Assembly: GCF_003285015.1 (NCBI RefSeq)
Contig: NZ_QMFB01000014.1
Span: 62,001-126,000 of the forward strand
Length of the DNA stretch: 64,000 bases
Source of the DNA: Paenibacillus contaminans
Lineage (GTDB): Bacteria > Bacillota > Bacilli > Paenibacillales > NBRC-103111
Reading direction: 5' to 3'
Part shown: positions 16,341 through 23,729 of the stretch, piece after piece
Layout: the number at the start of each line of letters is the position of its first letter
Numbering within the stretch: position 1 is the first letter of the stretch
Program-made: the position numbers and the translations under genes
The notes under the pieces: model-generated
The model's database searches: none
What the model saw: the letters and a program-made list of their open reading frames with translations, nothing else
Told to the model about the DNA's origin: nothing

Positions 16341-17336
16341 ATGGGGAAAGTAAAAGTAGGCATTATCGGATTGGGCAGCTGGGGAAGCTGTCATTTGGAA
16401 GCGTATGCCACAATGCCGCAAGTTGAAGTGGTCGCGCTTTGCGATATGAACGGAGAACGCGTACGGAGTCTGGCGGAACGTTTCGGCGTGCCGCATGCTT
16501 ATACCGACAGCGCAGAGATGCTTGCACGCGACGATATTCAGCTTGTCAATATCGCTACCTTCGAGAACAACCATTTCGAGCCGGCGGTTCGGGCGCTGGA
16601 TTCAGGCAAGCATGTTCTCGTAGAAAAGCCGGTCTCCACGAAGCTGAGCGAGGCGGAGGGGATGAAGGAAGCGGCGGAACGGAACGGCAAATTCATTTTC
16701 CCGGGCCATCTGCTGCGGTTCGAACCTCGTTATGCGGAGATTTATCAGGCGATCCAATCGGAACGGATCGGGACGCCGCACAGTATGTTTTTTAAGCGCG
16801 GACGGACGAAAGCGATGTTTACCACATATAAACGAATTCATACGGTGTTCGAACTGACCGTTCATGATCTGGATATTGCCATCTGGTATGCCGGCAGCAG
16901 GGTAACGAAGGTCAAATCATACGGCAAAAAAGTGAATGACACGACGGTGCCGGATATTTTGTGGACGAGTCTTGAGTTTGCGAATGGGGTTATCGCGACC
17001 CTGCACAGCAACTGGATGACGCCTGACGAAGCGGGCATTGTCATGAACGACGCCGTTGAAATCATCGGAACTTACGGTACGGCGCAGTTCGAGAACAGCG
17101 GCTCCAACCTGCAGCTCTGGGACGCGACGGGAAGAAAATCGCCCGACTATTTTATTCACCAGGCGTTCCAAGCAAGCTCGACGGGCGCGCTTCGCGACCA
17201 GCTTAGCTATATTTGCAACTGCGTAGCGAGCGGAAACGCTCCGACCTATACGTCGTTCGCAGATGCCGTACACGGCATCGAAGTTGCGGAAGCGATCGTG
17301 AAGTCGTTCGAAAGCGGGCAGGAAATTCTTTTATAA
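16341..17336 (+). CDS. Gfo/Idh/MocA family NAD(P)-dependent oxidoreductase
   Basis: Encodes 331 residues from ATG 16341, six bases after GGAG; a GTG at 16329 in frame overlaps that ribosome binding site. The N-terminal Rossmann fold starts VGIIGLGSWG, and the canonical VEKPVS motif lies near residue 96. The C-terminal alpha/beta domain carries HDLDIAIWY, with the His-x-x-x-Asp pattern of the family. It oxidises or reduces sugars and sugar derivatives. It is the last gene of the M20 operon, followed by a hairpin. Confidence 0.88.
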   Translation: MGKVKVGIIGLGSWGSCHLEAYATMPQVEVVALCDMNGERVRSLAERFGVPHAYTDSAEMLARDDIQLVNIATFENNHFEPAVRALDSGKHVLVEKPVSTKLSEAEGMKEAAERNGKFIFPGHLLRFEPRYAEIYQAIQSERIGTPHSMFFKRGRTKAMFTTYKRIHTVFELTVHDLDIAIWYAGSRVTKVKSYGKKVNDTTVPDILWTSLEFANGVIATLHSNWMTPDEAGIVMNDAVEIIGTYGTAQFENSGSNLQLWDATGRKSPDYFIHQAFQASSTGALRDQLSYICNCVASGNAPTYTSFADAVHGIEVAEAIVKSFESGQEILL

Positions 17337-17350
17337 TCGCGCATGAACGA

Positions 17351-17387
17351 GGGCTGTCCTTCAGGTTTGGAACCTGGGGACGGCCCT
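17351..17387 (+). terminator. Terminator-like hairpin after the dehydrogenase gene
   Basis: GGGCTGTCCTTCAGGTT pairs with AACCTGGGGACGGCCC (some G-U pairs). The T-run is short. Confidence 0.5.
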
Positions 17388-17544
17388 TTGGCATAGGCGG
17401 ACTTGGTGCGGCGTTTTGGCGGATAGGGTTGCGGTCGTATGTTTTTATGGGTTGAAAAGCGCATATGGTAGAAAATTTACGAGATGGCCATCGAGGTTTA
17501 TGGTACCGGCTTGCCAGCATGCTGGACTGACATGCAAGCGGAGT

Positions 17545-17895
17545 TTACTTTGCGCCGTATTCGGCCAACACCTTTTTGGGGGCATTGCAGCGCCAAGCAT
17601 GGATAAATTGCTCACGGAGCTCATCAGGGCCGACAAGCGGCAGGCGGACGAGGATCGCCGGGTAGTTGAGGTAGTGATCCGTAATGAAGTAAACATTCGG
17701 ATCGGCAAGCAGGAGGAATTCGCGCGTTTCGAAGTCTAACTTCAGGACGAGCGTTTCACCGTCTTCGCGCAGCCGTGCAAAAAATTTGCCTTTCACCTTG
17801 AACGAAGGGGTTCCGTAAGAAATACCCTCTTCTACGTAAGGCAGCGCTCCGGCAATGCGGCGAACCGTTTCGAGATACTGCTCATGGCGTTCCAT
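17545..17895 (-). CDS. MmcQ/YjbR family protein
   Basis: Encodes 116 residues, ATG at 17895 after AAGGAGGT. The protein shows the small double-wing YjbR fold features (SYGTPSFKVKGKFFARL and a basic C-terminal segment). Members resemble DNA-binding CyaY-like folds, but their role is unknown. It lies 26 bases after the HAD gene on the same strand and is probably co-transcribed with it. Confidence 0.8.
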   Translation of the reverse strand: MERHEQYLETVRRIAGALPYVEEGISYGTPSFKVKGKFFARLREDGETLVLKLDFETREFLLLADPNVYFITDHYLNYPAILVRLPLVGPDELREQFIHAWRCNAPKKVLAEYGAK

Positions 17896-17921
17896 AACGA
17901 TTACCTCCTTGGCGCTCCAGC

Positions 17922-18575
17922 CTATTCAAGATAGAGGAGCAGATCCTCTATCTTTTCCATTGTGCCGATCGGGACTACGCCTCTTTGCTCCATAATAGTT
18001 TGAGAGGTTCTGTAGCCGATAAAAGGAATGCCGGCTTCCATCGAGGCTTTGCCGTCGATCCACGAATCCCCTACCGAGAGCCACTCGTTGCCCGCGATAT
18101 GCGGAAATTGCTTGATGACATACAGAAACCCGGAGGGTGAAGGCTTAAGGGAGGTCATATGATCCCTGGCCACAAGAAGGTCGAAGTAATGGATAATACC
18201 CGTTTCCTCGAGCGCTTTTCGTGCCGCCGGCAAAGCATTGTTCGTAACGACCGCCAGTACGAAGCGACCGTGTAGTTGATGCAGCAGCTCGGCCGCCCCC
18301 GGCTCGAGCCCCGCTCCTTCCATTCCGGCAAGCTCGTGCTTGGCGGCGACCGCAAGCAGTTCCTCGTAAAAATGTTCGCTGACTCCGGCATTTTTGGCGG
18401 TCTCAAGCAAGGTGGAGGTCGTATGCTCCGCAACCGGAAAATTCGCTGGAATGACGCCGGCCGCTTGCAAATGACGGCTTACGTCCAGCTTCATCGCCGG
18501 GAAATCGATTTTCGAATGCAGCAGCGTGTTGTCCATATCGAAAATAATGCCTTTGATTCGGTATTTTTGCGTCAT
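17922..18575 (-). CDS. HAD family hydrolase (phosphatase-like)
   Basis: Encodes 217 residues, ATG at 18575 after AAGGAG. All HAD motifs are visible: DMDNT (Asp13 nucleophile, Asp15), VVTNNA (motif II), LKPSPSG (lysine) and VGDSWID (motif IV). The helical cap is inserted after motif I, as in the beta-phosphoglucomutase/phosphoglycolate phosphatase group. It probably dephosphorylates a small metabolite in the cytoplasm; the substrate is not predictable. Confidence 0.85.
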   Translation of the reverse strand: MTQKYRIKGIIFDMDNTLLHSKIDFPAMKLDVSRHLQAAGVIPANFPVAEHTTSTLLETAKNAGVSEHFYEELLAVAAKHELAGMEGAGLEPGAAELLHQLHGRFVLAVVTNNALPAARKALEETGIIHYFDLLVARDHMTSLKPSPSGFLYVIKQFPHIAGNEWLSVGDSWIDGKASMEAGIPFIGYRTSQTIMEQRGVVPIGTMEKIEDLLLYLE

Positions 18576-18903
18576 AAGCGCTCCTTACCCGGACCTTTGT
18601 TAATTGTAACGATATTCCCGGATAACATCCGAGAACATGAGCATGAGCATGAGGATACTGATTCTATTTAAGTATACCATATGTTGGATACGGGGCCAGT
18701 TCGGTTCACATCATCAGTACGTTGTTCGCATCAAGTCCAAGGTATAAGCGCAACTGTGCCGTATACAAATTTTCGGCTTGTTTGCGGATTTTTCAAGACA
18801 AGTCGAGCAGGGCAGCAAGCCTTGGATTTTTTAGAGGATAACATACTCGGGATTGTTGAAGGCATGATCGCGAAAGCGAACAGGATATCGTAATATTTTG
18901 TAT

Positions 18904-19164
18904 GGACCGTGCGATTAGTGGTGAAAACCTTATTGTTCATGAGGCTGCCCTCATTATTCAACAGGTAAAATGCTCGTTTTGGCCCGTTAGTGAGGCAACC
19001 GGCACTATCAATATCGTTTGCCTCACTATTAGTTGCCTTTGCCTCATTATCAACCTGAACACGGGGTTTCGGCGGGAAACAGTGAAGTTTACCTCACGAA
19101 TAGTAAACTTATCCTCATTATCTGGTCTGAACATGGGGATTCGGCGGGAAACAGTGAAGTTTCG
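18904..19164. repeat. Inverted copy of the 71-bp-unit array (array 2)
   Basis: Reads as the reverse complement of 11868-12128, with the same order of blocks: CCGTTAGTGAGGCAACC, TTTGCCTCACTATTAGT, CCTCATTATC, CGGGGTTTCGGCGGGAAACAG. Similarity is high throughout about 260 bp, including the outer edge GGACCG / CGGTCA. Confidence 0.8.
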
Positions 19165-19264
19165 GTACATGGGTGTGTGTAGGGGACTGGTTCCCGTTCA
19201 GTCTCGAACTGGCCATTTACAATTAGCTGAAGCAATCAGCAATTTTCAGATAGATCGTGTACGA

Positions 19265-19356
19265 GTACAGCATCAGATTTAATACTGTAGGAACGAAACG
19301 TTTGCGTGCCGGGATCAGACCTCTGTCATAGCACAGTTTTAGCTCTGATGCTGTAC
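19265..19356. repeat. Short element with 13-bp inverted ends
   Basis: GTACAGCATCAGA at 19265-19277 is exactly complementary to 19344-19356. The enclosed 66 bases have no coding potential. It could be a small mobile remnant or a structured RNA-like hairpin. Confidence 0.45.
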
Positions 19357-19385
19357 TAGCAACTTCTAACGAACATTCCTGCCAA

Positions 19386-19416
19386 GTAAAAAAAGAAGCT
19401 TGATTGCTCAAGCTTC
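19386..19416 (-). terminator. Rho-independent terminator for the PhyH-family gene
   Basis: The stem is GAAGCTTGA/TCAAGCTTC; on the minus strand it is followed by a T-run (A-run at 19386-19394). It lies about 240 bases after the minus-strand gene. Confidence 0.65.
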
Positions 19417-19655
19417 CGCGTCGTATTTTCTACTGTAGTCTCCCCGCCGCTGCGCGGCGCTATGTTGCATGAAAATCACTTGCGCCGCCGCTCGTAACGA
19501 GCTATTTTCAGAGGAGGATTTGTGTCGTTCCAACGGCAGCTGCCGACAAGAGCAGGCGGTAAGCATTAAGTTTTCAGCGACTATTTCTGCCGATTTCTTT
19601 GATATCCCGAGTAAACTCGCCTGCCCTTATAAAGCTCCGGCCGTTTACCCATCGA

Positions 19656-20480
19656 TTAGTGCGGTCCCATCGCTTCGGGGAATTCGTTCCCGCACGGGCC
19701 TGCTTCTTCGTTCCAGGTCATGTCGACCGCTTCTCCGTCACGCGTATAAAGCGGGTTGTAATATCTTCCGATCTTGTCGGTCGATACGCCGGTATAGTGG
19801 CAGATGAACGAGCGGCGGAACCGGTCTGAGGATTGATTCGGATACGAGCCGTGAATGATGCTGCCATTAAAAAACAATACGTCTCCGGCTTCGAGCTTGG
19901 TTGCCACGACCTGCATACCTTCCGGCACGTTGACCTCTTCCTTGGAAAAGGATACGGCGGGGTCGGCTTGGTGCGGGCATTCGATCGAGATCGTGTTCGT
20001 GCGCGGTACGAGCATGATGCCGCCGTTTTCCTCGTCGGAAGGATCTACAGCCGTCCATGCGGCGATACAGGTGCCCGGCTCGACCTTCAAGTAAAAGTTG
20101 TCCTGATGAAGCGCCTGGCCGCGAGCGCCCGGAGGTTTGAAGTAAAACATGCTTTGCGCGGCATATGCTTCTTCCTCGAACAAGTCTGCAAGCACATCCA
20201 TAACCTGAGGATGAATCATATACCCCTTAGCCGTTTCGCTGACGCGATGCGGATGCATCATTCGCGGGTATACTTTAAGCATATCGCCGTTCGACTCTTC
20301 CAGCGGTACGGAAGTAAAACAGCCGGGAATCGAGCCTTGGGCATGCATATTCATAAACGTTTCCTTCATGGTTTCGATTTCGCGCTCATTGAACAAACCC
20401 TTTATTATAAGATATCCGTCTCGATCAAACTGCTGCTTCTGTTCTTCCGTAAGCGTTGCGAGCGTGTGTTGCTTTGACAT
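19656..20480 (-). CDS. Phytanoyl-CoA dioxygenase (PhyH) family oxygenase
   Basis: Encodes 274 residues, ATG at 20480 preceded by GGAGGG. The non-haem iron(II)/2-oxoglutarate facial triad is present: His125 and Asp127 in LHQDNFY and distal His210 in SIIHGSYPN, with Arg220 in SSDRFRRSF for 2-oxoglutarate. PhyH-family bacterial members hydroxylate diverse small molecules. The gene is divergent from an AraC regulator only about 85 bases away, a typical regulator-target arrangement. The substrate is unknown. Confidence 0.85.
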   Translation of the reverse strand: MSKQHTLATLTEEQKQQFDRDGYLIIKGLFNEREIETMKETFMNMHAQGSIPGCFTSVPLEESNGDMLKVYPRMMHPHRVSETAKGYMIHPQVMDVLADLFEEEAYAAQSMFYFKPPGARGQALHQDNFYLKVEPGTCIAAWTAVDPSDEENGGIMLVPRTNTISIECPHQADPAVSFSKEEVNVPEGMQVVATKLEAGDVLFFNGSIIHGSYPNQSSDRFRRSFICHYTGVSTDKIGRYYNPLYTRDGEAVDMTWNEEAGPCGNEFPEAMGPH

Positions 20481-20564
20481 TGAAATCCCTCCGCCTATAT
20501 GATAGTGGTAACGTTCTGATGTTTACATTGTAGCGGCTTCGCGTGTATGAAAGGAATGGTGGAA

Positions 20565-21413
20565 ATGTTCGAATTCCTAGACGATCCTGCTATTCGTGAT
20601 CAGAATGAGCATAGAGGCGGCCGGCTGCTTGCCGATCACTTCCGCGAGCCGTTCGGTTACCGGACCCGCCGTTCCAAGGGCTCGGATGATTGGCTGATCA
20701 CTTATACGATATCGGGTGAAGGGGTATTCAAAATAGGGACAGACATCCGCCCGTGTTCGGCAGGAGATGTCGTGATGCTGCCTCCCGGGACACCGCACTT
20801 GTATGCGACGCAGGAAGGCGGCATATGGGATTTTGTTTGGGTGCATGTCGTGCCGCTGCCGCATTGGAGCGGGCTTTTGCAGCTGCCGCGGACCTTCGGC
20901 GGACTTATTTATTCGCATGTTGGGGAAGAGCAGACGCGGCGCCGTATGCTGAACGCTTTCGAACGGGCGATTCACGACAGCCGGGAATTGAAAAGCTTCG
21001 CTGCCGAGCTGGCGATGACGGCGGTCGAGGAAATCCTGCTGATCGTGAACCAGCAGCACCGGCAGACGTCGAAGCCGGCGATGGATCCGCGCGTTTCGGA
21101 GGTGCTTCATGCGTTGATGCATCGCATGAGCGAGTCGCATTCCGTGGCGGCGCTTGCACAAGCCGTCAATTTGTCTCCGTCCCGACTTGCCCACATGTTC
21201 AAGGAGCAGGTCGGCGATTCGATCATCGATACGCTGAACAAAATTCGCCTGCGTCAAGCCGCTCGACTGCTGCGCTTTACCTCCCGCCAGGTAAGCGAGG
21301 TCGCAAGGGATGTCGGCTTCCAGGATCCTTTTTATTTTACAAAGCAGTTCAAAGCGTTCTACGGGATGAACCCGAGCGAATTTCGAAGCCGGAACTCTTT
21401 AGCGGAGGATTAG
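20565..21413 (+). CDS. AraC family transcriptional regulator (cupin type)
   Basis: Encodes 282 residues from ATG 20565, nine to ten bases after AAAGGA; in-frame ATGs at 20547 and 20556 lack spacing for it. The N-terminal ~150 residues are a cupin-like sensor (AGDVVMLPPGTPHLYA), and the C-terminal ~100 hold two HTH units (ALAQAVNLSPSRLAHMFKEQVG and VSEVARDVGFQDPFYFTKQFKAFYG). It probably senses a sugar-like ligand and controls the divergent PhyH gene and perhaps the ABC transporter 400 bases downstream. Confidence 0.88.
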   Translation: MFEFLDDPAIRDQNEHRGGRLLADHFREPFGYRTRRSKGSDDWLITYTISGEGVFKIGTDIRPCSAGDVVMLPPGTPHLYATQEGGIWDFVWVHVVPLPHWSGLLQLPRTFGGLIYSHVGEEQTRRRMLNAFERAIHDSRELKSFAAELAMTAVEEILLIVNQQHRQTSKPAMDPRVSEVLHALMHRMSESHSVAALAQAVNLSPSRLAHMFKEQVGDSIIDTLNKIRLRQAARLLRFTSRQVSEVARDVGFQDPFYFTKQFKAFYGMNPSEFRSRNSLAED

Positions 21414-21421
21414 GAGTAACC

Positions 21422-21640
21422 GTCCGGCTTTTCCATACATTTGGAGTGAACGTCCGCCGGATAAGAAGAAAAGCCTTGATGAAAGGGGATCGTCCCGATT
21501 GCCGTCAGGGCATCTACGCTGTCGGCTTTTCCGTACATTCGGAGTCACCATCCGCCGGATAAGAAAAAAAGTCTTGATGAAAGGGGATCGTCCCCATTGT
21601 CGTCAGGGCTTTTTGCACTGTCCGCTTTTCCATTCGATCC
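21422..21640. repeat. 99-bp tandem direct repeat (2.2 copies)
   Basis: Units start at 21422, 21521 and 21620 (partial), each beginning GTC(C)GGCTTTTCC. Each full unit contains GCCGGATAAGAA, AAAGGGGATCGTCCC and a GTCAGGGC segment that can pair with AAGCCTTGAT or AAGTCTTGAT, giving a terminator-like hairpin. The array fills most of the 404-base gap between the AraC gene and the ABC permease gene; the rest shows nothing beyond the permease ribosome binding site. Confidence 0.75.
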
Positions 21641-21817
21641 CGGCTCCCGGTCACATGTCAGATGCCGAACCTAGTTGAATGTTCAAGCGCCGCCGGCCCT
21701 CCATAAGCGGATTGTAAAAAAAAGCATATGCGAAAATTATTGCAAATTTACATATGTTTGTCGCCCTCCCATACTAAAAATTGCTTACCGACCGCAATTG
21801 GGAAAGGAGGTGCATAG

Positions 21818-22789
21818 ATGTCAATGCGCATGTCGGCGGAATCGCGGAAGAACGGTCTCCGCCCGTCCCCTGCAGGCAGCTTTAAAACAAGCCGGCGGAA
21901 ATCGCTTGCCCGCAACTGGGAGTTATACCTCATGCTTGCTCCGGTTATCGCTTATTTCGTTATTTTTCATTACTTGCCGATGTACGGCGTGCAGATCGCG
22001 TTCAAAGATTACATCGCTCCGAAAGGGGTTTGGGGCAGCCCGTGGGTAGGCTTCAAGCATCTGGAGCGGTTCGTTTCCAGTTATTATTTTTGGCGGATTA
22101 TTTGGAACACGATCTCGATCAGCTTGTATCAGTTGGCTCTCGTTTTTCCGGCGCCGATTCTGCTTGCGCTCATGATCAACGAAGTGCGGAGCAGGATGTT
22201 CAAACGAACGGTGCAGACCGTAACGTACGCTCCCCATTTTTTGTCCACAGTCGTCACAGTCGGCATGTTGTTCATTTTTTTGCATCCCAAGACGGGGCTC
22301 GTCAGTTTCATCCTGCGGTGGCTTGAATACCCGCCGATTTACTTCATGACGGAACCTTCCTGGTTCAAAACCGTTTACGTGTTGTCCGAGGTTTGGCAGC
22401 AGGCCGGATGGGGGACGATCATTTATTTGGCGGCTTTATCTTCCGTCGATCCGCAGCTGCACGAAGCGGCCAAAGTGGACGGCGCATCCAGGCTGAGAAG
22501 AATTTATCATATCAATCTGCCTGCCATATTGCCGACCGTCATGATTTTGTTCATTTTGAATATCGGTTCGCTGCTCAGCGTCGGATTCGAGAAAGTGTAT
22601 CTGATGCAAAATTCGATGAATATGGCGAGCTCCGATATTATCGCCACTTACGTCTACAGAACCGGTATTTTAGGCGCACAGTACAGTTTTTCCGCGGCGG
22701 TGGGGCTGTTGAATTCGGTCATCAACATGATGCTGCTGCTGACGTTCAACCGGTTGTCCAGACGGGTAAGCGGATCTAGTTTATGGTAA
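21818..22789 (+). CDS. CUT1-type ABC transporter permease (LplB-like)
   Basis: Encodes 323 residues, ATG at 21818 after AAAGGAGGT. It shows about six transmembrane helices and the EAA loop (HEAAKVDGASRLRRIYHINLP) that contacts the ATPase. The N-terminus resembles LplB proteins (LMLAPVIAYFVIFHYLPMYG). It is the first gene of an ABC operon with the permease at 22802 and the binding protein at 23730. No ATPase gene is present nearby, so a shared MsmX-like ATPase is likely (inference). Confidence 0.88.
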   Translation: MSMRMSAESRKNGLRPSPAGSFKTSRRKSLARNWELYLMLAPVIAYFVIFHYLPMYGVQIAFKDYIAPKGVWGSPWVGFKHLERFVSSYYFWRIIWNTISISLYQLALVFPAPILLALMINEVRSRMFKRTVQTVTYAPHFLSTVVTVGMLFIFLHPKTGLVSFILRWLEYPPIYFMTEPSWFKTVYVLSEVWQQAGWGTIIYLAALSSVDPQLHEAAKVDGASRLRRIYHINLPAILPTVMILFILNIGSLLSVGFEKVYLMQNSMNMASSDIIATYVYRTGILGAQYSFSAAVGLLNSVINMMLLLTFNRLSRRVSGSSLW

Positions 22790-22801
22790 AGGGGAGGGAA
22801 C

Positions 22802-23695
22802 ATGGATAGCTGGTCGCAGCAGTCTAGAGCGGACAAAGCGTTCGAAGCGGTCAACCTCTTCTTGCTCGTCTGCATCGTCATCGTCGTGTTATACCCGCTT
22901 GTTTTCGTAGCGTTCGCCTCGATCAGCGATCCGGCGGCGGTCATTAATGGGGATATGCTTTTTTGGCCGGAAGGGTTTACACTGAAAGCGTATGAAAGGG
23001 TTTTCCAAAACATCGATATCATGCGCGGATACGGTAATACGATCCTGTATACGCTCATCGGGACGGCGATCAACCTGGTTATGACCATACTCGCAGCTTA
23101 CCCTTTGTCGCGGAAAGATTTGGCCGGACGAAACGCCCTTATGATGCTGTTCGTTTTCACGATGTATTTCAGCGGGGGCTTGATTCCGAGTTATTTGATC
23201 ATCAAAAGCTTGGGCATGGTCAATACGTTCTGGGCGCTGATCATCCCCAATGCGGTAGGCGTATGGAATATCATTATTATGCGCACTTTTTTCCAGCATA
23301 CGCTGCCTCACGAGCTTCATGAAGCGGCTGTGATCGACGGCTGTTCCAACTTCCAGCTGCTGATGAAAATCGTGCTGCCGCTCTCCATGCCCGTTATCGC
23401 CGTAATGGTGTTGTTTTACAGCGTCGGCCACTGGAATTCGTATTTCAGCGCGCTGATTTACTTGTCCGACCGGGACAAATACCCGCTGCAGCTCATTTTG
23501 CGGGAAATTCTCGTGCAAAATCAAACGCAGGAAATGATGCAAATGAGCGAAGAGTCGGCTACACAGCAAGCGCTCATGGCGGCAAGCATCAAGTATGCGG
23601 TCGTCATCGTGGCCAATTTGCCGGTGCTGCTGCTGTACCCTTTTCTGCAAAAGTATTTTGTGAAGGGCATGATGATCGGAGCGATCAAAGGTTAG
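22802..23695 (+). CDS. CUT1-type ABC transporter permease (YtcP-like)
   Basis: Encodes 297 residues, ATG at 22802 after GGGGAGGG and twelve bases after the upstream permease. About six membrane helices; the EAA loop reads HEAAVIDGCSNFQLLMKIVLPLS. The C-terminus KYFVKGMMIGAIKG is characteristic of YtcP/YesQ-type permeases. It forms a heterodimeric channel with the LplB-like partner for an oligosaccharide or lipoprotein-bound sugar. Confidence 0.88.
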   Translation: MDSWSQQSRADKAFEAVNLFLLVCIVIVVLYPLVFVAFASISDPAAVINGDMLFWPEGFTLKAYERVFQNIDIMRGYGNTILYTLIGTAINLVMTILAAYPLSRKDLAGRNALMMLFVFTMYFSGGLIPSYLIIKSLGMVNTFWALIIPNAVGVWNIIIMRTFFQHTLPHELHEAAVIDGCSNFQLLMKIVLPLSMPVIAVMVLFYSVGHWNSYFSALIYLSDRDKYPLQLILREILVQNQTQEMMQMSEESATQQALMAASIKYAVVIVANLPVLLLYPFLQKYFVKGMMIGAIKG

Positions 23696-23729
23696 CCGAT
23701 CCATTCGCATTTATAAGGGGGTTATCAAT

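Larger units (their letters stand above)
18576..19655. other. 1.1-kb non-coding region with inverted copy of the 71-bp array
   Basis: No credible gene. It contains the inverted array copy at 18904-19164, a short inverted-repeat element at 19265-19356 and a minus-strand terminator near 19386-19416. Small open frames here follow the repeats. Confidence 0.65.

Noticed and set aside
18681..18893. 70-residue ORF in the non-coding region
   Set aside because: No ribosome binding site, and the region is degenerate repeat sequence.
18902..19282. 126-residue plus-strand open frame over array 2
   Set aside because: It lies in the inverted repeat copy and is the counterpart of the rejected frames in array 1.
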